Positions 32,371 to 40,527 of a DNA stretch of 40,527 nucleotides are shown piece after piece. Both the position numbers and the translations under genes were made by a program. The stretch comes from an uncultured Lachnospiraceae bacterium (GTDB lineage: Bacteria > Bacillota > Clostridia > Lachnospirales > Lachnospiraceae): positions 1 to 40,527 of the forward strand of contig CADATP010000014.1 in NCBI GenBank assembly GCA_902790935.1. Reading direction: 5' to 3'. The notes beneath the pieces were generated by a model, which worked only from the letters and a program-made list of their open reading frames with translations, searched no databases and was not told where the DNA came from. Numbering within the stretch: the first letter of the stretch is position 1; every line of letters starts with the position of its first letter.

Positions 32371-32719
32371 GGCAGAACTGTAAGCCGGGTTATGTCCGAG
32401 AGCCGAAGCTCTCTGGGTGATCATCTATCTAGTACGACCGTTGCCGGCCGCATCAAGCGATCTACCTGAAGGATGGGCGGGCAGCCCTTAGCCCTTCTGC
32501 TTGATCTTGCTTCGAATGGAGTTTACACGGCCTGTATGTTACCATACAGCCGGTGGTCTCTTACACCACCTTTTCACCCTTGCCCCTTACGAGGCGGTTA
32601 TTTTCTGTTGCACTGGTCTGGGAGTCACCTCCACCGGACGTTATCCGGCATCCTGCCCTGCGAAGCCCGGACTTTCCTCACCTGTCTTGCGACAGCCGCG
32701 ATCACCTGTTCTGCGTACA
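32371..32719 (-). ncRNA. rnpB: RNase P RNA, class A
   Basis: Catalytic RNA that trims tRNA 5' ends, about 345 nt. Diagnostic conserved pieces are GAGGAAAGTCCGGGC near the 5' end (CR I), GTGCAACAGAAA, AAGGGTGAAAAGGTG and GTAAGAGACCACCGG. At the 3' end come GATGATCACCCAGAG and ACATAACCCGGCTTACAG. Terminal stem P1 is GCAGAAC (5', rc of 32708-32714) with GTTCTGC (rc of 32372-32378). A consensus promoter precedes it and a terminator follows. Exact ends are inferred from P1 and the promoter spacing. Confidence 0.95.
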
Positions 32720-32726
32720 ATCAATT

Positions 32727-32756
32727 ATTATAATTACCTGACTTTATAATTGTCAA
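32727..32756 (-). promoter_or_regulatory. Promoter of rnpB
   Basis: Perfect consensus TTGACA (32751-32756) and TATAAT (32727-32732) with an 18-bp spacer, placing the start of transcription near 32720. Confidence 0.85.
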
Positions 32757-32803
32757 GGCGAAGTCATTTCCCTTTTGCCTGACCAATATCCGGTCAAACA
32801 AAA

Positions 32804-34894
32804 CTATGACTTTTTATTCTTGACGATTATATGTGTAATAGCTATGGCCGCTCCGGCGCAGATAGCTACAATTCCAAGGATAAGGACGACCATGGGCCAT
32901 GAACCAAAGCCGGGGCCCTCTACCGAAGTCATTTCTTCAGCATCTTTTGTCTCTGCAGACTCTGTCTGCACCTCGGGCTCTTCCGTCAAAACCTCTTCGT
33001 CGTTTACGGGCTCTTCTTTTTCGGAAACTTCCTCTTTTACATCCGATTTTTCATCTTTAGACGAACCTTCGTTATCTGCTTCATCGGGCTTTGAAACCTC
33101 TCCACCCGCATTTAAAACAGGCTCGGGAGAGTTTCCGGCGTGCTTTCCGAGGCTGATGCCGTTAGCTCCCAAAGCGACCTTATGGTCAAGGCTTATAAAT
33201 TTTCCGTCCTTTGTCTGCCAGAGAACCGGCTTTACAAGAGCGTACTTTTCCTCGTCCCAGGTCTTGAAATCATCCTTTACAAGTCCGCCCGTATCTCCGG
33301 AATTGGCGTTAAAACACCAGAAAGTGTGATGGATGTTCTCTTTTCCGATAAGGTCCCTGATATACTCCATCCATTTAAGGTTATTGCCCTGCATAAATCC
33401 GCCCCATTCACCGATAAGGATAGGCGCAATGCCGTCTTCCTTGATGTAGAGCCAGTAAGGATGCCAAACATCCTTATAAAGGGAATCGTAGGTGAAGTTT
33501 CCCTTAAACCAGGGCTGTTCATATACAAGAGGGCCGTAATCATGGGGCGAATAAACTATCTGTTTATTGCGCTCCTTGTCACCGAAATCGATAGGGTAAT
33601 CCTTAACAGCCATAAGGTTTCCGCCCCACCAGGTATTGTAGTAGCTTCCCTCATCGGTCTTTGTAAAATTGTTGCCTTTTGGATCCGTCGGATAAATCTG
33701 GATTCCTTCGATCACAATAAGGGCATGAGGATTGATATCAAGAATAGCATTTCCGGCTTTTTCCGCAACTCTCTTCCAGTTGTTTTTATCATCGGAATCA
33801 TTCCAGATAGCATGGGGTGTCTCGCTTGCTTTTCCGTGGGGCTCGTTCTTTAGATCAAAAGCAACAAGAGTATCGAAGTTTTTGTATCTGTCCGCCAGCC
33901 ACTTTAAGCTCTCGACATACTGATCCTCGGAAATCCTGTCGGTATACCAGACGGGGTGGTTGTGTCCCGATGCATCGGTATTTGCGGAATGGATATCAAC
34001 CATAACCTTGATTCCGTACTTCTCGCATAGAGTCAGTACATAGTCAAATATCTCAAGAGAATTAAGCGAATTAAGATTGGCGTTATAAGCGTGGTTGTAA
34101 TTCGCTGTAGGATAATCTCCCTTTTTCCACTGTAAAAGCAGCTCCGCGGACATAGGCACTCTTAGTAAGTTGAATCCGTGGTCTGCAATGGCTTTGAGAG
34201 ATGATTCAAGCTCAGCATTCCAAAGTCCGTCAAAAAGGTTAGTACCTGTGTTGTATCCAAACCAGTTTACACCCGTAAGCCAGACCTCATTGCCGTTCAT
34301 GTCAACGATCTTTTCACCGTTTGTTGTAAGCCAGTCGTCACCCGCCGTTCCGTAGGTACTGACCGCCGGTGATTTAAAATCAGGCCGCTTCTCTCCCGAA
34401 GCGCCACCGTTTCCGGCATTATCGTTGTTACTGTTGTTATTGTTATTGTTTCCGCTGTCCACGGGAGCTGTGTAGGTACCGGAGCCTTTTACGCTTTCAA
34501 CCTTGGCTGATGTAATACCGGAGCCTTCAACCTGGATCCCGACATTGGAGTTAAAGCCCCAGCTGTTTGCTCCGTCAGCCTTAACCACAGCAGTAACTTT
34601 CTTTCCACTCACGGTATAGGAATCAAATCCCCATCCCGAGGCGGACGTAACGTCTCCGTCAAAGCTTGCAACAACGGTTATAGTCAGATACCCGTCGCAG
34701 CCTGAAAGATCAAAGCTGAGCTGTCCGCCGCTTCCCCAAGCGTTTACCGCTTCGTTGGAAGCCTTCGGACTCTCTGCGGCATTTACCGGAAATTCAAAGG
34801 ATATGGTACAGCCTATAAATAAAAGCATTGCAAGAAAGACAGGAACTATTCTTTGAAACGCATCCTTAGAAGTCTTTTTTCCAAAACAGTACAT
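32804..34894 (-). CDS. Surface-anchored GH5 endoglucanase with N-terminal carbohydrate-binding module
   Basis: Hydrolyses beta-1,4-glucan (cellulose or similar) outside the cell; 696 aa. A signal peptide covers 1-39 (likely cut at VNA-AE). A CBM-like beta domain spans 45-137, an Asn-rich linker 148-165, and the GH5 (beta/alpha)8 barrel about 185-580. Catalytic residues are acid/base E351 (DLKNEPHG) and nucleophile E496 (LIGEWGG), with conserved RVP, HSAN and HDYG motifs. An acidic Glu/Ser/Thr stalk leads to a C-terminal membrane span and KNKKS tail, so it is membrane- rather than sortase-anchored (no LPxTG seen). AGGAG precedes the ATG. It begins 30 bp after the kinase-like gene, at the end of the dnaG-rpoD gene run. 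The exact substrate is not certain. Confidence 0.92.
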   Translation of the reverse strand: MYCFGKKTSKDAFQRIVPVFLAMLLFIGCTISFEFPVNAAESPKASNEAVNAWGSGGQLSFDLSGCDGYLTITVVASFDGDVTSASGWGFDSYTVSGKKVTAVVKADGANSWGFNSNVGIQVEGSGITSAKVESVKGSGTYTAPVDSGNNNNNNSNNDNAGNGGASGEKRPDFKSPAVSTYGTAGDDWLTTNGEKIVDMNGNEVWLTGVNWFGYNTGTNLFDGLWNAELESSLKAIADHGFNLLRVPMSAELLLQWKKGDYPTANYNHAYNANLNSLNSLEIFDYVLTLCEKYGIKVMVDIHSANTDASGHNHPVWYTDRISEDQYVESLKWLADRYKNFDTLVAFDLKNEPHGKASETPHAIWNDSDDKNNWKRVAEKAGNAILDINPHALIVIEGIQIYPTDPKGNNFTKTDEGSYYNTWWGGNLMAVKDYPIDFGDKERNKQIVYSPHDYGPLVYEQPWFKGNFTYDSLYKDVWHPYWLYIKEDGIAPILIGEWGGFMQGNNLKWMEYIRDLIGKENIHHTFWCFNANSGDTGGLVKDDFKTWDEEKYALVKPVLWQTKDGKFISLDHKVALGANGISLGKHAGNSPEPVLNAGGEVSKPDEADNEGSSKDEKSDVKEEVSEKEEPVNDEEVLTEEPEVQTESAETKDAEEMTSVEGPGFGSWPMVVLILGIVAICAGAAIAITHIIVKNKKS

Positions 34895-34924
34895 CTCTCG
34901 CTCCTTATTCTATACGACTTTAGG

Positions 34925-36580
34925 TCATACACGGAAACAGCTTCCGCCAACGAACTCTCTGCAAATAGAATTGTTGGGTAAAAATTCACTGGGCACACTT
35001 AAGAAATAGTCCAGGAACTTAAGAAGCCTTTTAGCCTCGTAGTACGCAGGTGAACCCTTTTCAATCTGGAAAAGGAGTGGCTCTGCAAAAGGCTTTAAGC
35101 AGGCAAGCTCGTAAATAAGTACCGAGTTGAACATAGCATCAGCTTCTTCCTGGAAGGGGAAGATATTCTCCTCCTCACCGCGGCGTACGGAAGGCCACAT
35201 TCCGATTGTTCTCGCCGCATCCGCTCCACGGGTTCTGGCGTCGCGGACCATTCTTCTAAGGAGTCTTGCGTCAGTAGTAGGAATACGGTTATGTTCATCA
35301 ATATTGATGGAAGTAAGGGCACTGATATAAATCTTAAACTTACTCTCATCGGGAAGTGAATAGCTCATCTTGGGGTTAAGTCCGTGAATACCCTCGATAA
35401 CAAGCACATCATCGGGTCCTAACTGCAGGTATCTTCCGTTGTACTCGCGGCGTCCTATCTTGAAATTAAAGTCAGGCATCTCGACCCTTTCTCCCGCAAG
35501 GAGCCTGGTCATATCCTCGTTAAACTTCTTGGTATCTATCGCCTCGATGCACTCGAAATTGTAATTTCCGTTTTCATCAAGAGGAGTATCCTCACGATTT
35601 ACAAAATAATCGTCAACCGCTATGGGATGAGGTGTAAGTCCCAGGGTCCTTAACTGAATAGAGAGTCTGTGTGAAAAACTGGTCTTTCCGGAGGATGAAG
35701 GTCCGGCGATCATAACAAACTTTACTCCGCCGCGGCCGACTATCTCTCTTGCGATCTCTCCGATCCTTCGCTCCTGCTCAGCCTCCTGAACAAGGATAAG
35801 GTCGTTCATCTGATTTTTGCAGATCCAGCTGTTAAGATCACCGACATTTTCAATACCTACCTGACTGTCCCATCTAGCAGTCTCCATAAAGGTATCGTAA
35901 AGCTTTTTCCTCTCCTCAAAGGGTTTAACCTCTGTAGGATTATTCTTGGAAGGAAGGATAAGCATAAAGCCTTCACCATAGCTTATAAAGTCAAAATACT
36001 TAACATATGACACATTAGGAAGCATGTATCCATAGTAATAATCATAATATCCGTCAAGCTCGTAAACATTGACCTGGGATGTGCGGCGGAATCTGAAAAG
36101 CTCGTTTTTATCGATCATTCCGTGACGCTCAAAAAGATCCATCGCCTCATCAAGAGGGTAGGTTGCCTTATATATGGGAGTTCCGTAGCTTACCAGCTCT
36201 AACATCCTCTTTTTGATATCGGCAGCGGATTTCTCGCTTACGCTGACTCCCTCGCCGGCGCGGATAAAGATTCCGTTTGCGATGGTAAAATCTACTCTTG
36301 AGGTATTTGCGGCTTTTTCGCCGAAAACATCAAAAATCGCTTTTATGGCGAGCATTGTAGCTGTCCTTGTATAGGTAAGATGTCCCACATCATCCTTGAA
36401 TGTGAAAAATCCCACTTCTCCGTTTTTATTTACTCTCTTAAAGAGTTCTCTGATCTTTCCGTTAATTGAAACCGCAGCGATAGTTGAGTCAAACTTATCC
36501 TGCACCATTCCGGCAACATCCTCCCAGGTTGTGCCCTTCTCAACTTCGATTTCCTTACCCATTACTTTTAATCTGTACAT
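34925..36580 (-). CDS. TGS-domain nucleoside (uridine) kinase-like protein
   Basis: A 551-aa protein. A TGS domain is at the N-terminus (MYRLKVMGKEIEVEKGTTW), then a ThrRS-type second additional domain around 75-230. A P-loop kinase of the uridine kinase/phosphoribulokinase family fills the C-terminal half: GPSSSGKTS Walker A, DDYFVNREDTP, VIEGIHGLNP and RRMVRDARTRG. It should phosphorylate uridine or a related small molecule; the ThrRS-like half may sense or bind another ligand. This layout is common in Clostridia but its job is poorly known. The ATG at 36580, with GGAGG before it, is preferred over an upstream in-frame codon that would overlap trmK. Confidence 0.88.
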   Translation of the reverse strand: MYRLKVMGKEIEVEKGTTWEDVAGMVQDKFDSTIAAVSINGKIRELFKRVNKNGEVGFFTFKDDVGHLTYTRTATMLAIKAIFDVFGEKAANTSRVDFTIANGIFIRAGEGVSVSEKSAADIKKRMLELVSYGTPIYKATYPLDEAMDLFERHGMIDKNELFRFRRTSQVNVYELDGYYDYYYGYMLPNVSYVKYFDFISYGEGFMLILPSKNNPTEVKPFEERKKLYDTFMETARWDSQVGIENVGDLNSWICKNQMNDLILVQEAEQERRIGEIAREIVGRGGVKFVMIAGPSSSGKTSFSHRLSIQLRTLGLTPHPIAVDDYFVNREDTPLDENGNYNFECIEAIDTKKFNEDMTRLLAGERVEMPDFNFKIGRREYNGRYLQLGPDDVLVIEGIHGLNPKMSYSLPDESKFKIYISALTSINIDEHNRIPTTDARLLRRMVRDARTRGADAARTIGMWPSVRRGEEENIFPFQEEADAMFNSVLIYELACLKPFAEPLLFQIEKGSPAYYEAKRLLKFLDYFLSVPSEFLPNNSICREFVGGSCFRV

Positions 36581-36590
36581 AAAACACCTC

Positions 36591-37394
36591 CTATTTTTTA
36601 AAAAGTGTGTTAAGTTCAAGTGCAAGTTCGGCCATGGACAGCTTCTTTTTCAGCTCCTCAAGCTTTTCAAAATCAGGCTTTTTGGCTCCGGAGATCTTTT
36701 CAATGCTCTCCGTCCACTCAAAGATCACATGACCAAGGTATTTCTTCATATTTTCGTCATTGGTTATAAGATCAAGTCCAAACAGCTCATCAAGGCCTTC
36801 GGTAAACTCTGTAAACTCAGGTCCCGCTCCGCTTTCTTTAAGCTTTTCCAAAAGCTTTTTGCGACCGCCGTTTTTCTTAAAATATGCGTCAGCTATCTCC
36901 TCTTTTGAAGTAAGGAGCATAGCGAAATAGTATTTATCTTCTTCGGTCATAAGCTTATTGGCAAGGAGCGTAAAGCCATTTTCCACAAAGAAACGGCGCA
37001 TCTCGGGAATCTCGCTTTGGGCCTGGATGAGAAGGAAATCTGCGTTCTTCGCTTTTACGAGATCGTCAAGAATGATCCCGGCGATAGTCCTCATCCCCAT
37101 TCCCGCGATAACTATAGCGTCTGCTTCGTCCTCGGAAAGCTTATTAAGCCCGGGAGAAAGCCTTATATCGATCTGCTTAGTAAGCCCTGCTTTTTCGATA
37201 TTTTTTTTGGCAAATTCCAAAGGTCCCGCCTTTATATCACAGGCTACGGCACTTTTTGCGATGCCTCTTTGAACCAGGGATATGGAAATATATCCGTGGT
37301 CACATCCTATATCCGCAACTTTTTCGCACTCAGGCAAAAGAGAAACTATTCCCTCGAGCCTCGGCGAAAGCTTTGGAGTAAATGTTTTTTTCAT
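36591..37394 (-). CDS. trmK: tRNA (adenine-22-N1)-methyltransferase
   Basis: Methylates A22 of bacterial tRNAs using SAM; 267 aa. The Rossmann methyltransferase domain shows VADIGCDHGYISI (SAM loop), VACDIKAGPLEFAKKNI and the family-specific AIVIAGMGMRTIAGIL. The C-terminal third is a helical coiled-coil-like part rich in Lys/Glu, as in B. subtilis TrmK. It follows rpoD by 18 bp, which is the standard genomic position in Firmicutes. Confidence 0.94.
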   Translation of the reverse strand: MKKTFTPKLSPRLEGIVSLLPECEKVADIGCDHGYISISLVQRGIAKSAVACDIKAGPLEFAKKNIEKAGLTKQIDIRLSPGLNKLSEDEADAIVIAGMGMRTIAGIILDDLVKAKNADFLLIQAQSEIPEMRRFFVENGFTLLANKLMTEEDKYYFAMLLTSKEEIADAYFKKNGGRKKLLEKLKESGAGPEFTEFTEGLDELFGLDLITNDENMKKYLGHVIFEWTESIEKISGAKKPDFEKLEELKKKLSMAELALELNTLFKK

Positions 37395-37412
37395 AGTAAA
37401 TCCCGCCCGGTA

Positions 37413-38708
37413 CTACTCAAGATAATCCTTAAGCTGCTTGCTGCGGCTGGGATGACGAAGCTTTCTTAATGCCTTTGCCTCGATCTGACGTATACGCTCA
37501 CGGGTAACGTTAAACTCCTTACCAACTTCCTCAAGAGTTCTTGCCTTACCGTCATCGAGACCGAATCTTAATCTGAGAACCTTCTGCTCTCTCTCCGCAA
37601 GGGTGTCGAGAACCTTGTTAAGCTGCTCTCTTAAAAGGGTAGCTGTAGCTGCATCAGCGGGAGCGGGTACGTTATCGTCCTGGATGAAATCTCCAAGATG
37701 GCTGTCTTCCTCCTCACCGATAGGAGTCTCAAGAGATACAGGCTCCTGTGAGATCTTAAGGATTTCTCTTACTCTCTCAACAGGGATGTTCATCTCCTCA
37801 GCAATCTCTTCGGGCATAGGCTCACGTCCCTTTTCCTGAAGAAGCTGACGGCTTACTCTGATAAGCTTGTTGATGGTCTCTACCATATGTACGGGGATAC
37901 GGATGGTACGAGCCTGGTCAGCGATAGCACGGGTGATAGCCTGTCTGATCCACCAGGTAGCGTATGTGGAAAACTTATATCCCTTTGTATAATCGAACTT
38001 TTCAACAGCCTTGATAAGTCCCAGGTTTCCTTCCTGGATAAGGTCAAGGAAAAGCATTCCTCTTCCAACATATCTTTTTGCGATGCTGACAACAAGACGA
38101 AGGTTTGCCTCCGCAAGACGCTTTTTAGCAGCTTCACCGGCATCGATGTCCTTCTGCATTTCGGCGATTTCCTTCGCAAGCTTTGTTGCCTTTTTAGACT
38201 TCTTGTCCTCTATCTCTTCGTATTTAGCCTTAGCTTCATCAATGATTGCGATAGCGGCATCTCCCGCTTCCATTTTCTTAGCAAGCTCGATCTCTTCATC
38301 CGCAGTAAGAAGGGGTACCTTACCGATTTCCTTAAGGTACATCTTAACGGGGTCTTCCGTGCTGATTCCGTCGGGAACTGAAAGATCGATATTTTCGATA
38401 TCAACTTCCTCAACCTCGGACATGATGATATCATCGTCGGGAACATCATCCATATCGGGATCGTCGTCGATAGTGATATCGAGGTCAAAGTTTAAATCTT
38501 CCTCGGTAGGTTCCTCTACTGTAGCAAGTACCTCGATTCCCACAGCCTCAAAAAACTCCTCGATCTTGTCTCTGCTCTCCTCGTCAAGTTCCATATCGGC
38601 AAAAGCATCGTCAATTTCCTTTTGCTCTATAACGTTTTTCTTTTTGTTGGCAAGTGCCTGAAGCTCCTGTAATTTTGCTTCAAATTTCTGCATCATGTTT
38701 TCGTCCAT
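37413..38708 (-). CDS. rpoD: Primary RNA polymerase sigma factor RpoD
   Basis: Housekeeping sigma-70 (SigA), 431 aa. Region 1.1 is unusually acidic between about 68 and 110 (long Asp/Glu runs). Region 1.2 ([16 protein letters not shown]), regions 2.1-2.4 ([41 protein letters not shown]), region 3 (HMVETINKL) and region 4.2 helix-turn-helix ([26 protein letters not shown]) are all intact. It recognises TTGACA/TATAAT promoters of the type found throughout this window. GGAG precedes the ATG. It lies 29 bp after dnaG in the classic macromolecular-synthesis order. Confidence 0.98.
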   Translation of the reverse strand: MDENMMQKFEAKLQELQALANKKKNVIEQKEIDDAFADMELDEESRDKIEEFFEAVGIEVLATVEEPTEEDLNFDLDITIDDDPDMDDVPDDDIIMSEVEEVDIENIDLSVPDGISTEDPVKMYLKEIGKVPLLTADEEIELAKKMEAGDAAIAIIDEAKAKYEEIEDKKSKKATKLAKEIAEMQKDIDAGEAAKKRLAEANLRLVVSIAKRYVGRGMLFLDLIQEGNLGLIKAVEKFDYTKGYKFSTYATWWIRQAITRAIADQARTIRIPVHMVETINKLIRVSRQLLQEKGREPMPEEIAEEMNIPVERVREILKISQEPVSLETPIGEEEDSHLGDFIQDDNVPAPADAATATLLREQLNKVLDTLAEREQKVLRLRFGLDDGKARTLEEVGKEFNVTRERIRQIEAKALRKLRHPSRSKQLKDYLE

Positions 38709-38737
38709 TTTTTCTCCTTCGTCCGGCTATCCGGGCT

Positions 38738-40510
38738 CTACACAAGGCTTACGCCCTTTTGTTTAAGTGATTCAAGCTCTTTTTTTCGTTTGATGGAATC
38801 CATCATCTTCGACATATCGTTTCCGATATTTTCCGAGAAGAAATTGTAGCTGTTTTCCTTAACTCTTATAATGATGTCGGAAAAAGCCCGTTTTCTCTCT
38901 TCTTCCGAGGTGATCTCCGGCATCTTCGCCTGGAAGATATTTGCCACAAGATTCTTTTCCTCTTCCTCGAAACTATCGATGACCGCAGGGGGATCGAGGC
39001 AGTCATTTTCTATATCTGAAAAGACCCTCTCCGCCACCTTGCGATATATCTCGTCAGTAAAATCCTCTATACCGATATACTTCTTTATCTTCGGGAGCAT
39101 AGCAGGCTCATCTGTAAGCCATGTAAGGAGCATAGACTCCGCAACCTTTCCGCTATCTTCCTGTAGCGCCTTGTTTGGTACCGTCTGCTTGGGCTTTTGG
39201 TAAACCGGCGTCGCCAGCTTAGCGCTCGCGAACTCCGTAACAAGGTTTCTCATATTGTCGGTATTGATCCCGTACCTCTCACAAATTGCCTGTAAGTAGT
39301 TTTCTCTCTCCAAAGGCTCCGGGAAATTCTCACAAAGCTTTACTGCTATAGCCTTGTAAAATAAAGTCCTCTGCTCCGGATCCGACTGGTTGTAATCCCC
39401 CTCTATCGTCCTTATAAGGAAATAAAAGCTGTTCTCCGCCTCATCGATCCGCTTTTGGAAGGCTTCACTTCCGTAGGCTTTTATAAACTCGTCGGGATCC
39501 TTTGCAGGGCGCATATCGATAACCCTTCCGGATATATCTGCGCTCTTTAATATATCTATGGCTCGAAGAGCGGCCTTAACACCGGGGCCGTCACTGTCGT
39601 ACGCCAAAAATACCTTTTTCGTATATCTCGATAAGAGATTTGCCTGCTCCTGGGTAAAGGCTGTTCCAAGGGAAGCAACCGCCTGCGAAAAGCCTGCCTG
39701 GTGCATAGCAATAACATCCATATATCCTTCACAAAGGATGAAATTACCGGCCCTTGAATTTCTTGCAAAAACGAAACCGTAAAGATTTCGTCTCTTATCG
39801 AATATGTCTGTTTCCGGGGAGTTTAAATACTTAGGCTTTGCATCACCCAAGACTCTTCCGCCGAAGCCTATTACCCGATGGTTAGCATCCATTATCGGGT
39901 ACATGACTCTGTTCCAAAAAGGAGATGAAAGACCGTTTTTCTCAGAAACACTCGCTATTCCCGAGTCTCTTATCTCTTCATCCGAAAAGCCCTTTTTCCT
40001 AAGGACATCCACAACCTCCCGTCCGTTTACTCCCGCAAATCCGAGGCCGAATTTGTTGATAGTATCGTCCGAGAGTCCTCTGTCCTTAAAATACTTCATC
40101 CCCCTCTCACCGTGGGGACTTCGAAGGCATCTGTAAAAGAAAGTAGCGGCTTCCTTATTAACCTCAAGTAGCCTAAGCTTTTTATCGCTCTTTCTTTTCT
40201 CCTCCGCGGAGACAGATACCTCAGGAAGCTTTATTCCGGATCTGTCCGCAAGAAGCTTGACGGCTTCGACAAATGTGATATTTTCATATTTCATTACAAA
40301 AGTGATCACGTTGCCGGCTTCACCGCAGGCGAAGCATTTGTATATCTGCTTGCTCCTGCTTACCGAAAAAGACGGCGAATGGTCATTGTGGAAGGGACAT
40401 ATCCCTACATAATTGGCTCCCTTTTTGGTAAGACTGATATATGAGCCTACAACATCCACAATATCGCTGCTTTGGCGTACCTGCGCGACCAGTTCATCGC
40501 TGTAATACAT
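38738..40510 (-). CDS. dnaG: DNA primase
   Basis: Makes RNA primers at the replication fork; 590 aa. The N-terminal CHC2 zinc finger (ICPFHNDHSPSF then YKCFACGEAGN), the RNA-polymerase/TOPRIM core (LCEGYMDVIAMHQAG, FLAYDSDGPG with the metal-binding DxD) and a helical C-terminal DnaB-binding domain are seen. The linker before the last domain is Gln/Lys/Pro rich. GAGGG precedes the ATG, and the gene is complete with only 17 bases left in the window. It heads the dnaG-rpoD-trmK run; its promoter is outside. Confidence 0.97.
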   Translation of the reverse strand: MYYSDELVAQVRQSSDIVDVVGSYISLTKKGANYVGICPFHNDHSPSFSVSRSKQIYKCFACGEAGNVITFVMKYENITFVEAVKLLADRSGIKLPEVSVSAEEKRKSDKKLRLLEVNKEAATFFYRCLRSPHGERGMKYFKDRGLSDDTINKFGLGFAGVNGREVVDVLRKKGFSDEEIRDSGIASVSEKNGLSSPFWNRVMYPIMDANHRVIGFGGRVLGDAKPKYLNSPETDIFDKRRNLYGFVFARNSRAGNFILCEGYMDVIAMHQAGFSQAVASLGTAFTQEQANLLSRYTKKVFLAYDSDGPGVKAALRAIDILKSADISGRVIDMRPAKDPDEFIKAYGSEAFQKRIDEAENSFYFLIRTIEGDYNQSDPEQRTLFYKAIAVKLCENFPEPLERENYLQAICERYGINTDNMRNLVTEFASAKLATPVYQKPKQTVPNKALQEDSGKVAESMLLTWLTDEPAMLPKIKKYIGIEDFTDEIYRKVAERVFSDIENDCLDPPAVIDSFEEEEKNLVANIFQAKMPEITSEEERKRAFSDIIIRVKENSYNFFSENIGNDMSKMMDSIKRKKELESLKQKGVSLV

Positions 40511-40527
40511 CTATAACCCTCTAAATT

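Noticed and set aside
32473..32749. Three short plus-strand open frames between the inverted repeat and the GH5 gene
   Set aside because: They lie on the complement of the RNase P RNA gene, whose conserved core explains the sequence.

Overview
The window looks like chromosome from a Gram-positive anaerobe of the Clostridia, most likely Lachnospiraceae. Signs are a SCIFF peptide with its radical-SAM maturase beside secDF, a fused SecDF, an ECF vitamin transporter, class A RNase P RNA, a trmK gene after rpoD, lipoproteins without outer-membrane genes, and a surface GH5 glucanase of the kind found in gut or rumen fibre degraders. The genus cannot be fixed from sequence alone.

Layout. 1-1839: the edge of an integrated element, with a tyrosine integrase reading up to the 3' end of a tRNA-Leu gene. 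1900-8292 (minus): scfA, scfB, a response regulator, secDF and recJ. 8392-11478 (minus): a small unknown gene, nnr and deoB. 11579-16832 (plus): a cobalamin-riboswitch operon with a DUF4430 lipoprotein, a membrane-anchored transcobalamin-like protein, and ECF T, A-A and S components. 16869-20217 (plus): TrkA/TrkH potassium uptake and a DtxR/MntR-type regulator, meeting a convergent transglutaminase-like protein (20214-22091). 22205-29852 (plus): nitroreductase, then pyrB, pyrI, a nucleotidyltransferase-aminotransferase fusion, a CDP-glycerol-phosphotransferase-like protein and a YidC-phosphatase/sulfatase fusion, closed by a strong terminator. 29967-32104 (minus): two CobW-type GTPases, one with a huge His/Asp metal-binding insert and one fused to a DUF1980-like domain. 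32228-32326: a 41-bp perfect inverted repeat. 32337-32756 (minus): rnpB with promoter and terminator. 32804-40510 (minus): dnaG, rpoD, trmK, a TGS-uridine-kinase-like gene and a GH5 glucanase.

Two systems stand out. The first is a cobalamin-scavenging operon that joins bacterial relatives of both lobes of animal intrinsic factor/transcobalamin (alpha-barrel and DUF4430) to a complete ECF transporter behind a B12 riboswitch. The second is a tightly coupled run in which pyrimidine synthesis (pyrBI) is followed by a CTP-dependent activating enzyme, a TagB/TagF-like phosphotransferase and an unusual YidC-like protein. That protein carries an extracytoplasmic alkaline-phosphatase-fold domain, and its groove arginine appears replaced by asparagine. 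This looks like an undescribed cell-envelope polymer decoration pathway. Functional statements rest on motif recognition by eye; no database search was run.
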